NCBI GenBank assembly: GCA_030630015.1
Contig: DAOVNV010000002.1
Location: forward strand, 1-34,297
Source of the DNA: Desulfuromonadales bacterium
GTDB lineage: Bacteria > Desulfobacterota > Desulfuromonadia > Desulfuromonadales > BM103
Length of the DNA: 34,297 nucleotides
Reading direction: 5' to 3'
A model generated the notes under the pieces. The model saw only the letters and a list, made by a program, of their open reading frames with translations, searched no databases and was not told the origin of the DNA. A program made the translations under genes and the position numbers. The stretch's first letter is position 1, and each line of letters opens with the position of its first letter. Positions 1-8,035 of this stretch are shown here, piece by piece.

Positions 1-477
1 CGCTTTGGTCCGACCCGCATCCCTTACCTGCGCCGCGACTTCGGCATCGTCTTCCAGGACTTCAAGCTGCTCAATCGCAGAACCGTCTTCGAGAACGTCG
101 CTTTCCCGCTGGAAGTGACGGGACGCAAGCGTTATGAAATCAGCAAAAAGGTGTATCAGACGCTGAAGCAGGTGGGTTTGCAGCACCGCCTGAACGACTA
201 TCCGCTGCAGCTTTCCGGCGGTGAGCAGCAACGGGTTGCCGTTGCCAGGGCCCTGGTCGTTGATCCCCTGATTTTGCTTGCGGATGAACCGACCGGCAAT
301 CTGGACCCGGATGTCACACTCGATATCATGGAACTTTTCAAGGATGCGAATGCCCGTGGCACTACGGTGGTCATGGCAACCCACGATCGCCACCTGATCA
401 GCCAGTTCCCGCGTCGGGTGCTGGTTCTTGAAGCCGGGCGACTGTTAACCGACGATGAAACCCACGATTCCTGGTAA
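1..477 (+). CDS. ftsE: Cell-division ABC transporter ATPase FtsE (5'-truncated)
   Basis: This is the 3' part of FtsE, the cytoplasmic ATPase that pairs with FtsX at the division septum and drives periplasmic activation of peptidoglycan hydrolases. The reading frame is open from base 1, so the start lies upstream of the window. Visible ABC motifs are the Q-loop region (GIVFQDFK), the signature LSGGEQQR, Walker B (ILLADEPTGNLDP) and the switch histidine (ATHDR). The Walker A lysine motif is missing only because of the window edge. The TAA stop lies 15 bp before ftsX, as in the usual ftsEX operon. The family and the ftsX neighbour separate it from other small LolD-like ATPases. Confidence 0.93.
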   Translation, partial: RFGPTRIPYLRRDFGIVFQDFKLLNRRTVFENVAFPLEVTGRKRYEISKKVYQTLKQVGLQHRLNDYPLQLSGGEQQRVAVARALVVDPLILLADEPTGNLDPDVTLDIMELFKDANARGTTVVMATHDRHLISQFPRRVLVLEAGRLLTDDETHDSW

Positions 478-492
478 GAGGCCAACTGCGGA

Positions 493-1398
493 ATGTTAGG
501 ACGACTCGGATACCACTTCAAAAGGGCAATGCGCAATATGCGCCAGAGCCCGGTGCTCAGCCTGGCTTCGATCGCAACCGTTGCCGTGTCCCTGGCATTG
601 CTTGCCTTTTTTGCGATTGCCGTGCTGAATGTGCAACAGCTGACCTCGACCTGGAGCGAGGAAATGGCCATTGTGGCTTATCTGGATGACCCTCCCGATG
701 CCAAAATTGTCAAGCAGTGGTTAGGTGACATTCGGGAGTATCCGGAGATTGCGAAAGCCGACTACATTACGCAGGAACAAGCTTTCGAAAGATTTCGGCG
801 GAGACTCGGCCCCGAGGCTGATCTGCTGGACGGTCTCGATGCAAACGTGCTGCCTGCATCGATTGAAATTCACCTTCAAGAAGACTTGCGTCAACGGGAA
901 ACAGTTGAGGCTGTTGTCGCAAGACTGCGCCAGGACACGCGCTTCAATGACCTGCAGTATGGCCAGGAGTGGCTGGAGAAATTTGAGGCGTTCCTGCTCC
1001 TGTTGCGTATTTCCGGTGCCGCACTGGGCAGCTTCCTGGTGTTTGCCGCGCTGGTTATTGTCGCCAATACCATCAAACTGACCCTCTACGTTCGTCAGGA
1101 CGAACTGGAGGCAATGGCCATGGTCGGCGGGACTCCACTGTTCATCAAGTTGCCCTACCTGGTTGAAGGCGCCCTGCAGGGGCTGTTCGGCGGCCTGGTT
1201 GCGCTTGGGGCGAGTTTCCTGGTTTTCAGGCTGCTGCTGATGGAAATCCTTGGACAGCTCCTCATGATTACTGGGGTCGACACGATTCATTTCCTGTCAC
1301 CTGTGTGGCAACTGCTGCTGGTTCTGGGTGGCAGTTTCATCGGCCTGCTGGGCAGTCTCTTTGCTCTGAGAAAGTTCGTGAGGGTCGGCCCGGCATGA
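493..1398 (+). CDS. ftsX: Cell-division membrane protein FtsX
   Basis: FtsX is the inner-membrane partner of FtsE and carries conformational signals to periplasmic amidase activators of the EnvC type. The 301-residue protein has the family layout: a cytoplasmic N-terminus, a first membrane segment near residues 20-47, a periplasmic loop of about 120 residues, then three membrane segments near 170-195, 220-247 and 270-292. Its length is typical. It is flanked by ftsE and by an envC-like gene whose ATG overlaps its TGA (ATGA), which points to translational coupling. The periplasmic loop is the expected docking surface for the downstream EnvC-like protein; that partnership is inferred from family knowledge and adjacency. 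Confidence 0.93.
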   Translation: MLGRLGYHFKRAMRNMRQSPVLSLASIATVAVSLALLAFFAIAVLNVQQLTSTWSEEMAIVAYLDDPPDAKIVKQWLGDIREYPEIAKADYITQEQAFERFRRRLGPEADLLDGLDANVLPASIEIHLQEDLRQRETVEAVVARLRQDTRFNDLQYGQEWLEKFEAFLLLLRISGAALGSFLVFAALVIVANTIKLTLYVRQDELEAMAMVGGTPLFIKLPYLVEGALQGLFGGLVALGASFLVFRLLLMEILGQLLMITGVDTIHFLSPVWQLLLVLGGSFIGLLGSLFALRKFVRVGPA

Positions 1399-2564
1399 AG
1401 CGTTGGTTGGCAACCTGCCTGATGGCAGCATTTCTTCTGATTGGTTCGGCAGCCATCCGGCAGGCGGCGTGGGCTGACCAGGATGGTGACCTGGTGGCCA
1501 GCCAGGAGAAGCTTGCTGAGATTGAGAGGCAGATCGAAGCGGGTCTGCGTGACCTGCGCGATAAGCAGGCCAGGTCCAGCAGTCTTGCCGATGATCTGGC
1601 GCGGCTTGACGATGAGACCAGGCGGCTCGCCGCTGCCGTCAGGCGCAGCGGTAGAGAATTAAAAAAACTTGACGGACAGGTTGTGCAAGTCCGGAAGGAG
1701 CGGGAGACGTTACAGGCCTCTCTGCAGACCACCGGGGAGAAGGTACGCAGACGCCTGACCGTTCTCTACAAGAGCGGCGAAATTGGATTGGCCAGGGTGC
1801 TGCTCGGTGCGACGGTCACCCCTTACGAAATGGCTGAGAATCATGCTTTTCTGGCACGCCTGGTGCGTTATGATCGACAGTTGATCGAAGATTACAGGGG
1901 ACAGGCACAAAGGCTGGAAGAAAGACTGGTGCAGCTTCAGCAGTTGCGTGAAAAACAGGCTCGCCTGAATGAGAGGCGCAACCGACAGCAGGAGGCGCTC
2001 GGCAAAGCAGGCAAGACCAAGCGCAAACTACTTGTGGTGATACGCAAGGACGAGGCTCTATTGAGCGGTTATCTGGACGAATTGCGCGCCAAGGCAGCTC
2101 GACTCGGAGAACTGGTCAAAAAGCTTGAAACAGACCTTGTGCAATCCTATACTGAGTTTGCGACTTCGTTCAGTCAGCAGAAAGGCCGTCTTGCATGGCC
2201 GGTCTCCGGAAAGCTCCGGGTCGGCTTCGGGACGACTCGTAGCGCCGAACTGGGTACCTTGCTCGAGAGCAACGGGTTGGAGATCGTTGCTGAAGTCGGG
2301 TCGCCGGTCCAAGCCGTCTGGTCGGGCAAGGTCCTCTATGCCAGCCCGTTCCGTGGCTACGGCAAGCTGATGATTATCGATCACGGCGATAAATACTATT
2401 CACTCTACGCCCAGGTCGCGCGCTTTGCTAAACAGGCTGGCGAGCAGGTTTCACCGGGAGAAACGGTGGCTTACTCCGGTTTTGAGGGGCGTGATTACCT
2501 CTACTTCGAGGTCAGGCAAAGCGGCAAGCCGCTTGATCCTCTGCCGTGGCTGAAAAGGCGGTAG
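1395..2564 (+). CDS. envC: EnvC-like murein hydrolase activator (coiled coil plus degenerate LytM)
   Basis: This is a predicted periplasmic activator of septal amidases, working with FtsEX. The chosen ATG overlaps the ftsX stop and gives a clear signal peptide (residues about 1-27, ending AAWA). An in-frame start 90 bp upstream would lie inside ftsX and would bury the signal peptide. Residues about 30-250 are Lys/Glu/Arg/Leu-rich and coiled-coil-like. The last 100 residues form a LytM/M23 fold in which the zinc ligands are absent: the N-terminal His position reads SNGLE, the YxLYAH position reads SLYAQ, and the HLHFE motif reads YLYFE. A non-catalytic LytM domain is the hallmark of EnvC, which regulates amidases rather than cutting wall itself. 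The 389-aa length fits the family. Confidence 0.88.
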   Translation: MKRWLATCLMAAFLLIGSAAIRQAAWADQDGDLVASQEKLAEIERQIEAGLRDLRDKQARSSSLADDLARLDDETRRLAAAVRRSGRELKKLDGQVVQVRKERETLQASLQTTGEKVRRRLTVLYKSGEIGLARVLLGATVTPYEMAENHAFLARLVRYDRQLIEDYRGQAQRLEERLVQLQQLREKQARLNERRNRQQEALGKAGKTKRKLLVVIRKDEALLSGYLDELRAKAARLGELVKKLETDLVQSYTEFATSFSQQKGRLAWPVSGKLRVGFGTTRSAELGTLLESNGLEIVAEVGSPVQAVWSGKVLYASPFRGYGKLMIIDHGDKYYSLYAQVARFAKQAGEQVSPGETVAYSGFEGRDYLYFEVRQSGKPLDPLPWLKRR

Positions 2565-2605
2565 ATCTGTTTCGATAATATTTCCCGTTGATGTCGGAGG
2601 TTTTA

Positions 2606-3916
2606 ATGTTCAGGGGTAAGCTTTCAATCTTTTTTCTTGTTCTGCTTGGTTGTCTGCTGTTCAGTTGGATGTCTTCAGGCCGGGTGGTGATCCCGGCCGC
2701 CGCCCAGGCGACGTCCAGCTATCAGGACCTGCAGCTTTTCACTGACGTACTGACGATCGTTAAACGCAGTTATGTGGAAGAAGTGTCGATCAAGGACCTG
2801 ATTTATGGTGCCATCGACGGCATGCTGCTGTCGCTCGATCCTCACTCAGGGTTCATGCCGCCTGAAATCTACCAGGAAATGAAACTGGACACACGCGGAC
2901 AGTTCGGAGGGTTGGGCATAGAAATCACCATGCGCGACGGACTTCTTACCGTGGTAGCGCCAATTGAGGACACCCCCGCCGCGCGTGCCGGGCTTAAAAC
3001 TGGTGACCAGATTATCAAAATTGAGGGACAGTTTACCAAGGACATGGAAATCATGGCGGCTGTGCGCCTGATGCGCGGCGAACCTGGGACCAGCATTACG
3101 ATCACCGTGCTACGCGAGGCCTTTGGCAAACCCAGGGATTTCACCCTGATCCGGGAGATTATCAAGGTCAAGAGCGTCAAGTCGAGTACTCTTGAAGAGG
3201 GTTATGGCTATATCCGTCTGGCCCAATTCCAGGAACGTTCCTCGCAAGACCTGGCCAAAGCCCTGACAACCCTTCATGAGGAGAACGAGGCCGGTCTGAA
3301 AGGCCTGGTGCTGGATTTGCGCAACAATCCTGGTGGCTTGCTTGATCAGGCCGTGGAGGTGGTAGACCTGTTCCTGCGTGAGGGTATGATCGTTTATACC
3401 AAGGGTCGTGAGGCTGATTCGCAGATGGAATTCACCGCGACTCAGGGAGGAACTGAGCCTGACTATCCCTTGGTCATATTGATCAACGGCGGCAGTGCCA
3501 GCGCGGCCGAAATTGTTTCTGGAGCCCTTCAGGACCATGGCCGTGCGGTCATCCTCGGCAGCCAGAGTTTCGGCAAGGGGTCGGTGCAAACCATTATTCC
3601 GCTGAGCGACGAATCCGGACTGCGTTTGACGACCGCTCGTTATTATACGCCAAGGGGAACATCGATTCAGGCCAAGGGGATCACTCCTGATATCGAAGTC
3701 CTCCTAGGAGAAGTGAAGGAACTCGAGGAAACGGGTCCCCTGCGGGAGAGTGACCTGAAGAATCATATTGAGATGGATGAAACTGCTCCAGATGACAGGT
3801 CGGAAATAGAGGCTTTGGTCGATGAGAAATTCAGGGACGATTATCAACTCATGCGAGCTCTGGATCTGCTCAAGGGCTGGCAGGTTTTTCAGTCGATGAA
3901 AAAAGATGCGGCCTGA
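2606..3916 (+). CDS. ctpA: C-terminal processing protease, S41 family
   Basis: This is a periplasmic or membrane-anchored carboxy-terminal processing protease that degrades or trims periplasmic substrates, often peptidoglycan hydrolases or their partners. The ATG at 2606 was chosen because GGAGG lies 5 nt upstream; in-frame codons at 2588 and 2591 lack such a site. After an N-terminal membrane/signal segment (residues about 5-25) comes a PDZ domain (GGLGIEI, then DTPAARAGLKTGDQI). The S41 domain follows, with a Ser-Lys dyad: the nucleophile is probably Ser299 in GGSASAAEI, and Lys324 lies in FGKGS, 25 residues on, as in Prc. The length of 436 aa is normal. It follows the envC-like gene by 41 bp and is probably in the same operon. 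Confidence 0.93.
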   Translation: MFRGKLSIFFLVLLGCLLFSWMSSGRVVIPAAAQATSSYQDLQLFTDVLTIVKRSYVEEVSIKDLIYGAIDGMLLSLDPHSGFMPPEIYQEMKLDTRGQFGGLGIEITMRDGLLTVVAPIEDTPAARAGLKTGDQIIKIEGQFTKDMEIMAAVRLMRGEPGTSITITVLREAFGKPRDFTLIREIIKVKSVKSSTLEEGYGYIRLAQFQERSSQDLAKALTTLHEENEAGLKGLVLDLRNNPGGLLDQAVEVVDLFLREGMIVYTKGREADSQMEFTATQGGTEPDYPLVILINGGSASAAEIVSGALQDHGRAVILGSQSFGKGSVQTIIPLSDESGLRLTTARYYTPRGTSIQAKGITPDIEVLLGEVKELEETGPLRESDLKNHIEMDETAPDDRSEIEALVDEKFRDDYQLMRALDLLKGWQVFQSMKKDAA

Positions 3917-3924
3917 TCGGTTAG

Positions 3925-4085
3925 CAAGTTTGTACGTAATTATTCAGCATCTCAGCGAGGGCATGTGATCTACAGCCATTACCTGCGTCCAATGTTGTCA
4001 CTTAACTTCCCGCAGGCAACAGCTATAGCCCACATGCTGTGCGGTTAGTCAGACAGCTGAATAGTTACGTTTGTACAAGAACTTG
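3925..4085. repeat. 160-bp imperfect palindrome (MITE-like or large hairpin)
   Basis: The outer arms at 3925-3948 and 4056-4085 are reverse complements apart from one mismatch and two small insertions; both contain GCTGAATA followed by TTACG and TACAA. Further inside, GCATGTG at 3961 pairs with CACATGC at 4031, TACAGC at 3971 roughly with GCTATA at 4022, and CCTGCG at 3982 with CGCAGG at 4011. The whole space between ctpA and the deacetylase gene can therefore fold into one long hairpin. No ORF is inside. It could be a non-autonomous mobile element, a REP/BIME-like sequence or a transcript-processing hairpin. Identity is not established from this single copy. Confidence 0.6.
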
Positions 4086-4126
4086 AGAGCTATTATTGCC
4101 AGCTCTGCGTCGCCGGATAGATATAT

Positions 4127-5272
4127 ATGGGAAAAAAACGTTCGAGTCGTCGTCGCAAATCGATCCCCTGGTATAAGCTGACCCGTACCTGGCTGGTGTT
4201 GCTCTGCCTGGTCGGCGGTCTGGTCTTTGGCTTGGTCTGGATGGCAGGGCAGGGCGATGCCCCGCCGCCCCGCAAGGTTCCGCCGCAGACTCAGCCCGGT
4301 CCGCCCGTGCCCGACCTGACAGATGTCATCAGGTCAGAGACGGAAGCTTTTCTCGCTTCCACCGATTTTCGCAAATCGATGGTCAAGCGTGACCTGACGA
4401 CTACGCCACTTCGCTATACTGTCGATGGTGAGCCGCCCTCGACGGCTTTGCTCAACGGTCTGCAGACACGTTTGAGAAATCACTCGTCGCGCCTTTCTGC
4501 CAGGATGACGGCCGATGATGTGCTGGTTGTTGCCGAGGCCGGCAAAGAACGTGTCCTGGTTTTTTTCGTCCCTCCACTGGCGCCGATACCGCAGGGGCCG
4601 CGAGTAGCAATCATTATGGATGACCTCGGGCGGGGAACCTATCCGGCCGAGGTGTTGCTCGGTATTGAACAGCCCGTGACCTTTTCGATCCTCCCCGGCG
4701 AAAGTGATGCCCGCAGAGTGGCGCAAATGGCACATGCTGCGAATCGGGAGATTCTGTTGCATGTACCTATGGAGCCTCAGGGCTATCCGGCTGTAAACCC
4801 GGGTGAGGATGCCCTGTTCGTCCGCTACTCCGAACAGGAGATTGCCAAGCGGTTTGTCGATCTCCTGGCCAAGGTCCCCTATGCCGTGGGGACCAACAAC
4901 CATATGGGCTCACGTTTTACCGAAGATCGTCGGGGGATGACAACGGTAATGAGTGTGTTGCGAGAACGGGGGCTGTTTTTTGTCGACAGCCTGACGACCG
5001 GCAGATCAGTGGCTGTCGCTGTGGCCCTGGATAACGGGGTGCCGGTCTTGCAGCGGGACGTTTTTCTGGATAACGTTGCCGATGTCGAGCTGATTACCGT
5101 CGAACTGCAACGTCTGGCCAGAAAAGCCGTTCAGAATGGTCAGGCGATAGGGATCTGCCATCCTTATCCGGAAACCCTGCAGGCATTGCAGCGCGAGTTG
5201 CCCAAACTGGCCGAACAAGGTGTTCAGATTGTGCCAGTGGCAAGTCTGCTGCAAGGGCGGCGCAGGGGGTAG
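4127..5272 (+). CDS. Divergent polysaccharide deacetylase family protein (YibQ-like)
   Basis: The protein has a basic N-terminus (KKRSSRRRK), one membrane segment near residues 23-42, a Pro-rich linker, an uncharacterised stretch to about residue 150, and then the divergent polysaccharide deacetylase domain (PF04748 type). Conserved pieces are IIMDDLG, LLHVPMEP, NNHMGSRFT and GICHPYP, which carry the Asp and His residues expected for a metal-dependent deacetylase fold. The family is often found next to envC (E. coli yibP-yibQ), and the same arrangement is seen here with ctpA inserted. A role in peptidoglycan or surface glycan modification is likely; the substrate is unknown. The ATG at 4127 has only a weak GGA upstream, but the membrane anchor starts soon after it. 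Confidence 0.87.
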   Translation: MGKKRSSRRRKSIPWYKLTRTWLVLLCLVGGLVFGLVWMAGQGDAPPPRKVPPQTQPGPPVPDLTDVIRSETEAFLASTDFRKSMVKRDLTTTPLRYTVDGEPPSTALLNGLQTRLRNHSSRLSARMTADDVLVVAEAGKERVLVFFVPPLAPIPQGPRVAIIMDDLGRGTYPAEVLLGIEQPVTFSILPGESDARRVAQMAHAANREILLHVPMEPQGYPAVNPGEDALFVRYSEQEIAKRFVDLLAKVPYAVGTNNHMGSRFTEDRRGMTTVMSVLRERGLFFVDSLTTGRSVAVAVALDNGVPVLQRDVFLDNVADVELITVELQRLARKAVQNGQAIGICHPYPETLQALQRELPKLAEQGVQIVPVASLLQGRRRG

Positions 5273-5295
5273 TTGTTAGGTCCTAATTTGGCAGG

Positions 5296-6696
5296 TCAGG
5301 GCAGCTGAGTGCTGATGCGGGCCATGGCGGTGGTGAACTGATCATAGCTCTGATCGTAGAGGATCTCTTCCGGAAGGTCCGTGCTGACTTTGCGGAGGAT
5401 GAGGAAAGTATCGCCGAGACGTCCCTCGGCATCGAACAAAGTGCGCTCCAGAAGAGGAAAGAGGTCGGAGCGTTCCTTGCTCAGCAGGCGTTTCTCGAAC
5501 TCCTGGAGTTCGATCACCTTGTGTGAGACTTCGAGGCCTGTTTCATCGAACCTGTAAAAAGACAGCTGCTGCTGGTAAAAGTTGCGGGTGTGTGGAGCGC
5601 GGTGCAGAATGAAGTAGGATCGCTGAGCGGTTTCCCTGAACAGGTCCCAGGTCGGGTCATTCGGTTCGATAGTGCGCCGTGCGCCGTAGAAATAGCGGAA
5701 CACAAGTTTCGTGAAACACTCTTCCTCGAGAAAACCGAGGATTTTTTTGTCTGAACTTTGTGCAAAGTATCCGGCGGGATCAATGTGGTTTTCATGGACG
5801 AGGCTGCGGCCGCATACCAGGCAGTTCGGGTGGATCTGTAGACGGCGATCTGCGTAGGCTGATTGACGCTGTTCAAATGCCTGAAATTCGTTCTGCTGGA
5901 ATTCATCGAGTCGCCGCTGTTGGTTGTCCAGCATACCGAGGTACAACTGACGCGCCACATGTGCCAGTTGCACATGGACATCCGTGTGCCGGCCGTGAGT
6001 CAGGACCGGATAGATTTTCCCTTCCGGGTTAGTATTGAGCGATTCGACTTTGGGACTTTTCGCAATATATCCTTCCATGCAGCGGTAGCCGCGGTTGATG
6101 GCGTAGGCTTTGAGCAACTGGTAGGGGTCGCGAAACGGCCCGTCGTAATGAATGCGCCCGTCCACCAGGCAGGGAAGGATGCGCAACGGTCTGCGTGACA
6201 GGCCGTTGCTGTCGAAGAAATCGTAGATGTGGCGGCAATTTGCCAGGGAGGGTGCGTCCTTGACAGGGATGACGACCCGGTCGGCTGCAAACAAGGCATT
6301 CTGGGTAAAAATATCCAGGTCGGGCCGGGTGTCGATGATAACGATTCCGCCGAGTCGGGACTGGCCGAGAGCCTTGGCCAACAGGGCCGGGTTGTCAAGC
6401 TCTCTGCGCAGTTTATGCAAGTCACCGCTTGAAGCGATAAACTGCACGCCGTATTCGCCAGTTTCGACCAGGTTGTCAGCAACGGCTCCGCCGAACAGGT
6501 TGGCGACATTGCCGGACCCGCCCGACCCGTTAATGCGGAACATCTGGTCGACGGAAAAATGGTTGTCGAAGCTGAACAGGGTAACCGGCAAGTCCTCGTG
6601 AAGGGCTTTCAGGTAGATGGCAAGGTTGGTTGCCAGGGTCGTTTTGCCGACCCCGCCCTTGTCGCTGGAGATGGTGATGACATATGGTGCGGACAT
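5296..6696 (-). CDS. ParA/MinD-like ATPase with a novel Cys/His C-terminal region
   Basis: This 466-residue protein starts with a ParA-type ATPase domain. Residues 13-20 form a deviant Walker A (KGGVGKTT), and residues about 118-128 (IVIIDTRPDLD) match switch II/Walker B. That domain fills roughly the first 250 residues. The remaining 215 residues are not a standard ParA tail: they hold Cys292, Cys295, His301 and His304 in a short window (a possible metal site) and then an alpha/beta-looking region rich in aromatic residues and Arg. No parB gene or parS-like site is seen. It stands alone on the minus strand, divergent from xseA, with a near-consensus promoter of its own. A positioning or partitioning ATPase is the best class; the cargo is unknown. 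Confidence 0.8.
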   Translation of the reverse strand: MSAPYVITISSDKGGVGKTTLATNLAIYLKALHEDLPVTLFSFDNHFSVDQMFRINGSGGSGNVANLFGGAVADNLVETGEYGVQFIASSGDLHKLRRELDNPALLAKALGQSRLGGIVIIDTRPDLDIFTQNALFAADRVVIPVKDAPSLANCRHIYDFFDSNGLSRRPLRILPCLVDGRIHYDGPFRDPYQLLKAYAINRGYRCMEGYIAKSPKVESLNTNPEGKIYPVLTHGRHTDVHVQLAHVARQLYLGMLDNQQRRLDEFQQNEFQAFEQRQSAYADRRLQIHPNCLVCGRSLVHENHIDPAGYFAQSSDKKILGFLEEECFTKLVFRYFYGARRTIEPNDPTWDLFRETAQRSYFILHRAPHTRNFYQQQLSFYRFDETGLEVSHKVIELQEFEKRLLSKERSDLFPLLERTLFDAEGRLGDTFLILRKVSTDLPEEILYDQSYDQFTTAMARISTQLP

Positions 6697-6718
6697 AATC
6701 GTGTCTCGATGCTATAAT
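6690..6718 (+). promoter_or_regulatory. Candidate promoter for xseA operon
   Basis: A perfect TATAAT at 6713-6718 is preceded at 17 bp by CGGACA (6690-6695), a weak -35 element. It would start a leader of about 100 nt before xseA. That leader contains a small hairpin (6773-6779 with 6788-6794, AAACCCC/GGGGTTT). Confidence 0.4.
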
Positions 6719-6724
6719 CCAAAA

Positions 6725-6737
6725 TGAAACAGTTTCA
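6725..6737. promoter_or_regulatory. Palindrome at the predicted start site of the ParA-like gene
   Basis: TGAAAC-A-GTTTCA is a perfect 13-bp dyad that covers the expected transcription start of the minus-strand gene. Its position suits a repressor operator, possibly autoregulatory. The binding protein is not known. Confidence 0.4.
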
Positions 6738-6739
6738 GA

Positions 6740-6768
6740 TATATAGTGTGCGTTGCTCGAAATGTCAA
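6740..6768 (-). promoter_or_regulatory. Sigma-70-type promoter of the ParA-like gene
   Basis: On the minus strand TTGACA (6768-6763) is followed after exactly 17 bp by TATATA (6745-6740). Transcription would begin near 6733, about 37 bp before the ATG at 6696. The perfect -35 element and ideal spacing make it one of the best promoter matches in the window. Confidence 0.65.
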
Positions 6769-6826
6769 ATGAAAACCCCAAGATGTAGGGGTTTGTTGGT
6801 TTTCTAAGACTCAACAGGTTCATGCT

Positions 6827-8035
6827 ATGCAGCCAATGAATGAAGTTTCCCGGAAATTGACGGTCAGCGGTCTTGTGGCACTGCTGCAGGACGTTGTCGA
6901 AAGCAACTTTGTCGATGTCGAGGTGGAAGGTGAAGTCTCGAATTTTTCGTCGCCGGCTTCCGGACATTGGTATTTCAGCCTCAAGGACGAGCGATCACAG
7001 TTGCGTGCGGTCATGTTTCGTGGTCGCAATCGGCATGTTGATGTGCGTCCGAAGGATGGGCTTCAGATCCTGTGCAAGGGTAGCCTGGGCGTCTATTTGG
7101 CGCGGGGTGAGGTGCAACTGATCGTAGAGCGTCTGACGACAAGCGGCATCGGCGACTTGCAGAAGGCTTACGAGGATCTGAAGCACAAATTGTCCGCTGA
7201 GGGATTGTTTGCAGTCGAGCGCAAGCGGCCTCTTCCTGCATTTCCGACGTCCATTGGTATTGTGACTTCGGCAACCGGCGCGGCCATCCACGACATCATG
7301 AACGTGATACGCCGGCGAGCACCGGGGCTGCATATCCTGTTGCGTCCGGTCAGGGTACAGGGGGAAGGTGCCGCCGCCGAAATCGCGGCGGCAATCGAAG
7401 ATTTTAATCAGTTTACCGGACCGGACGTGCTGATTGTCGGCCGCGGCGGTGGCTCGCTGGAAGACTTGTGGGCTTTCAACGAAGAGGTTGTCGCCCGGGC
7501 CATAGCGGCTTCACAGGTGCCGGTTATTTCTGCGGTCGGCCATGAGGTCGATGTCACCATTTCCGATCTGGTTGCAGACGTTCGGGCTGCGACTCCCAGT
7601 GTGGCTGCCGAGATGGTCGCCAAGAGCCGTCTTGAGCTCGAAGCACATCTTGATCACCTGGCCATGCGTCTGCAGTCGCAACTGATGCAGCGGATTACTT
7701 TGGTTCGGCAACAGCTTGATAGCCTGCAAGGCCGACTCAGGTTTTCGGTTCGTGACTGGTCTTTCCAGAAAGAGGCCCTCGAAAACCTTTCCCACCAGTT
7801 GCAGAGGGCGATGCAGGGCGAACTGCGTCGTCATGCGGATCAGCTTGGTCAATATGCGGGTCGTTTGCAGGCGCTTTCTCCACTGAATCAGCTCGAGCGT
7901 GGCTATGTGATTGCCAGCCGTACCCGGGATGCGGCTGGGTTATCCCACGCCGAAGGGCTTGCCCTCGGCGAGGACTTGTGGCTGCGTTTTGTCGATGGAC
8001 GGGTGCGTACAAAAGTGGTGGAGGTCGAATCGTGA
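6827..8035 (+). CDS. xseA: Exodeoxyribonuclease VII large subunit
   Basis: This is the catalytic subunit of exonuclease VII, which degrades single-stranded DNA to oligonucleotides together with XseB. Residues about 8-100 form the OB-fold (VSGLVALLQDVVESNF onward, then GHWYFSLKDERSQLRAVMFRG). The catalytic domain follows with FPTSIGIVTSATGAAIHDI, IVGRGGGSLEDLWAFN and SAVGHEVDVTISDLVAD. A long helical region rich in Leu, Gln and Arg precedes the C-terminal QLERGYVIA segment. The 402-aa length is slightly below the E. coli protein but normal for the family. AGG at 6816-6818 supports the ATG at 6827 over the in-frame ATG at 6836. Its stop overlaps the next start, and xseB follows one gene later. 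Confidence 0.96.
   Translation: MQPMNEVSRKLTVSGLVALLQDVVESNFVDVEVEGEVSNFSSPASGHWYFSLKDERSQLRAVMFRGRNRHVDVRPKDGLQILCKGSLGVYLARGEVQLIVERLTTSGIGDLQKAYEDLKHKLSAEGLFAVERKRPLPAFPTSIGIVTSATGAAIHDIMNVIRRRAPGLHILLRPVRVQGEGAAAEIAAAIEDFNQFTGPDVLIVGRGGGSLEDLWAFNEEVVARAIAASQVPVISAVGHEVDVTISDLVADVRAATPSVAAEMVAKSRLELEAHLDHLAMRLQSQLMQRITLVRQQLDSLQGRLRFSVRDWSFQKEALENLSHQLQRAMQGELRRHADQLGQYAGRLQALSPLNQLERGYVIASRTRDAAGLSHAEGLALGEDLWLRFVDGRVRTKVVEVES

Noticed and set aside
721-1290. 189-aa minus-strand frame inside ftsX
   Set aside because: It is antisense to ftsX with no recognised domain.
7978-8031. Earlier in-frame start for the M23 peptidase
   Set aside because: It lies within xseA and would add residues before an evident signal peptide; the GTG at 8032 has a GGAGG site at 7 nt.
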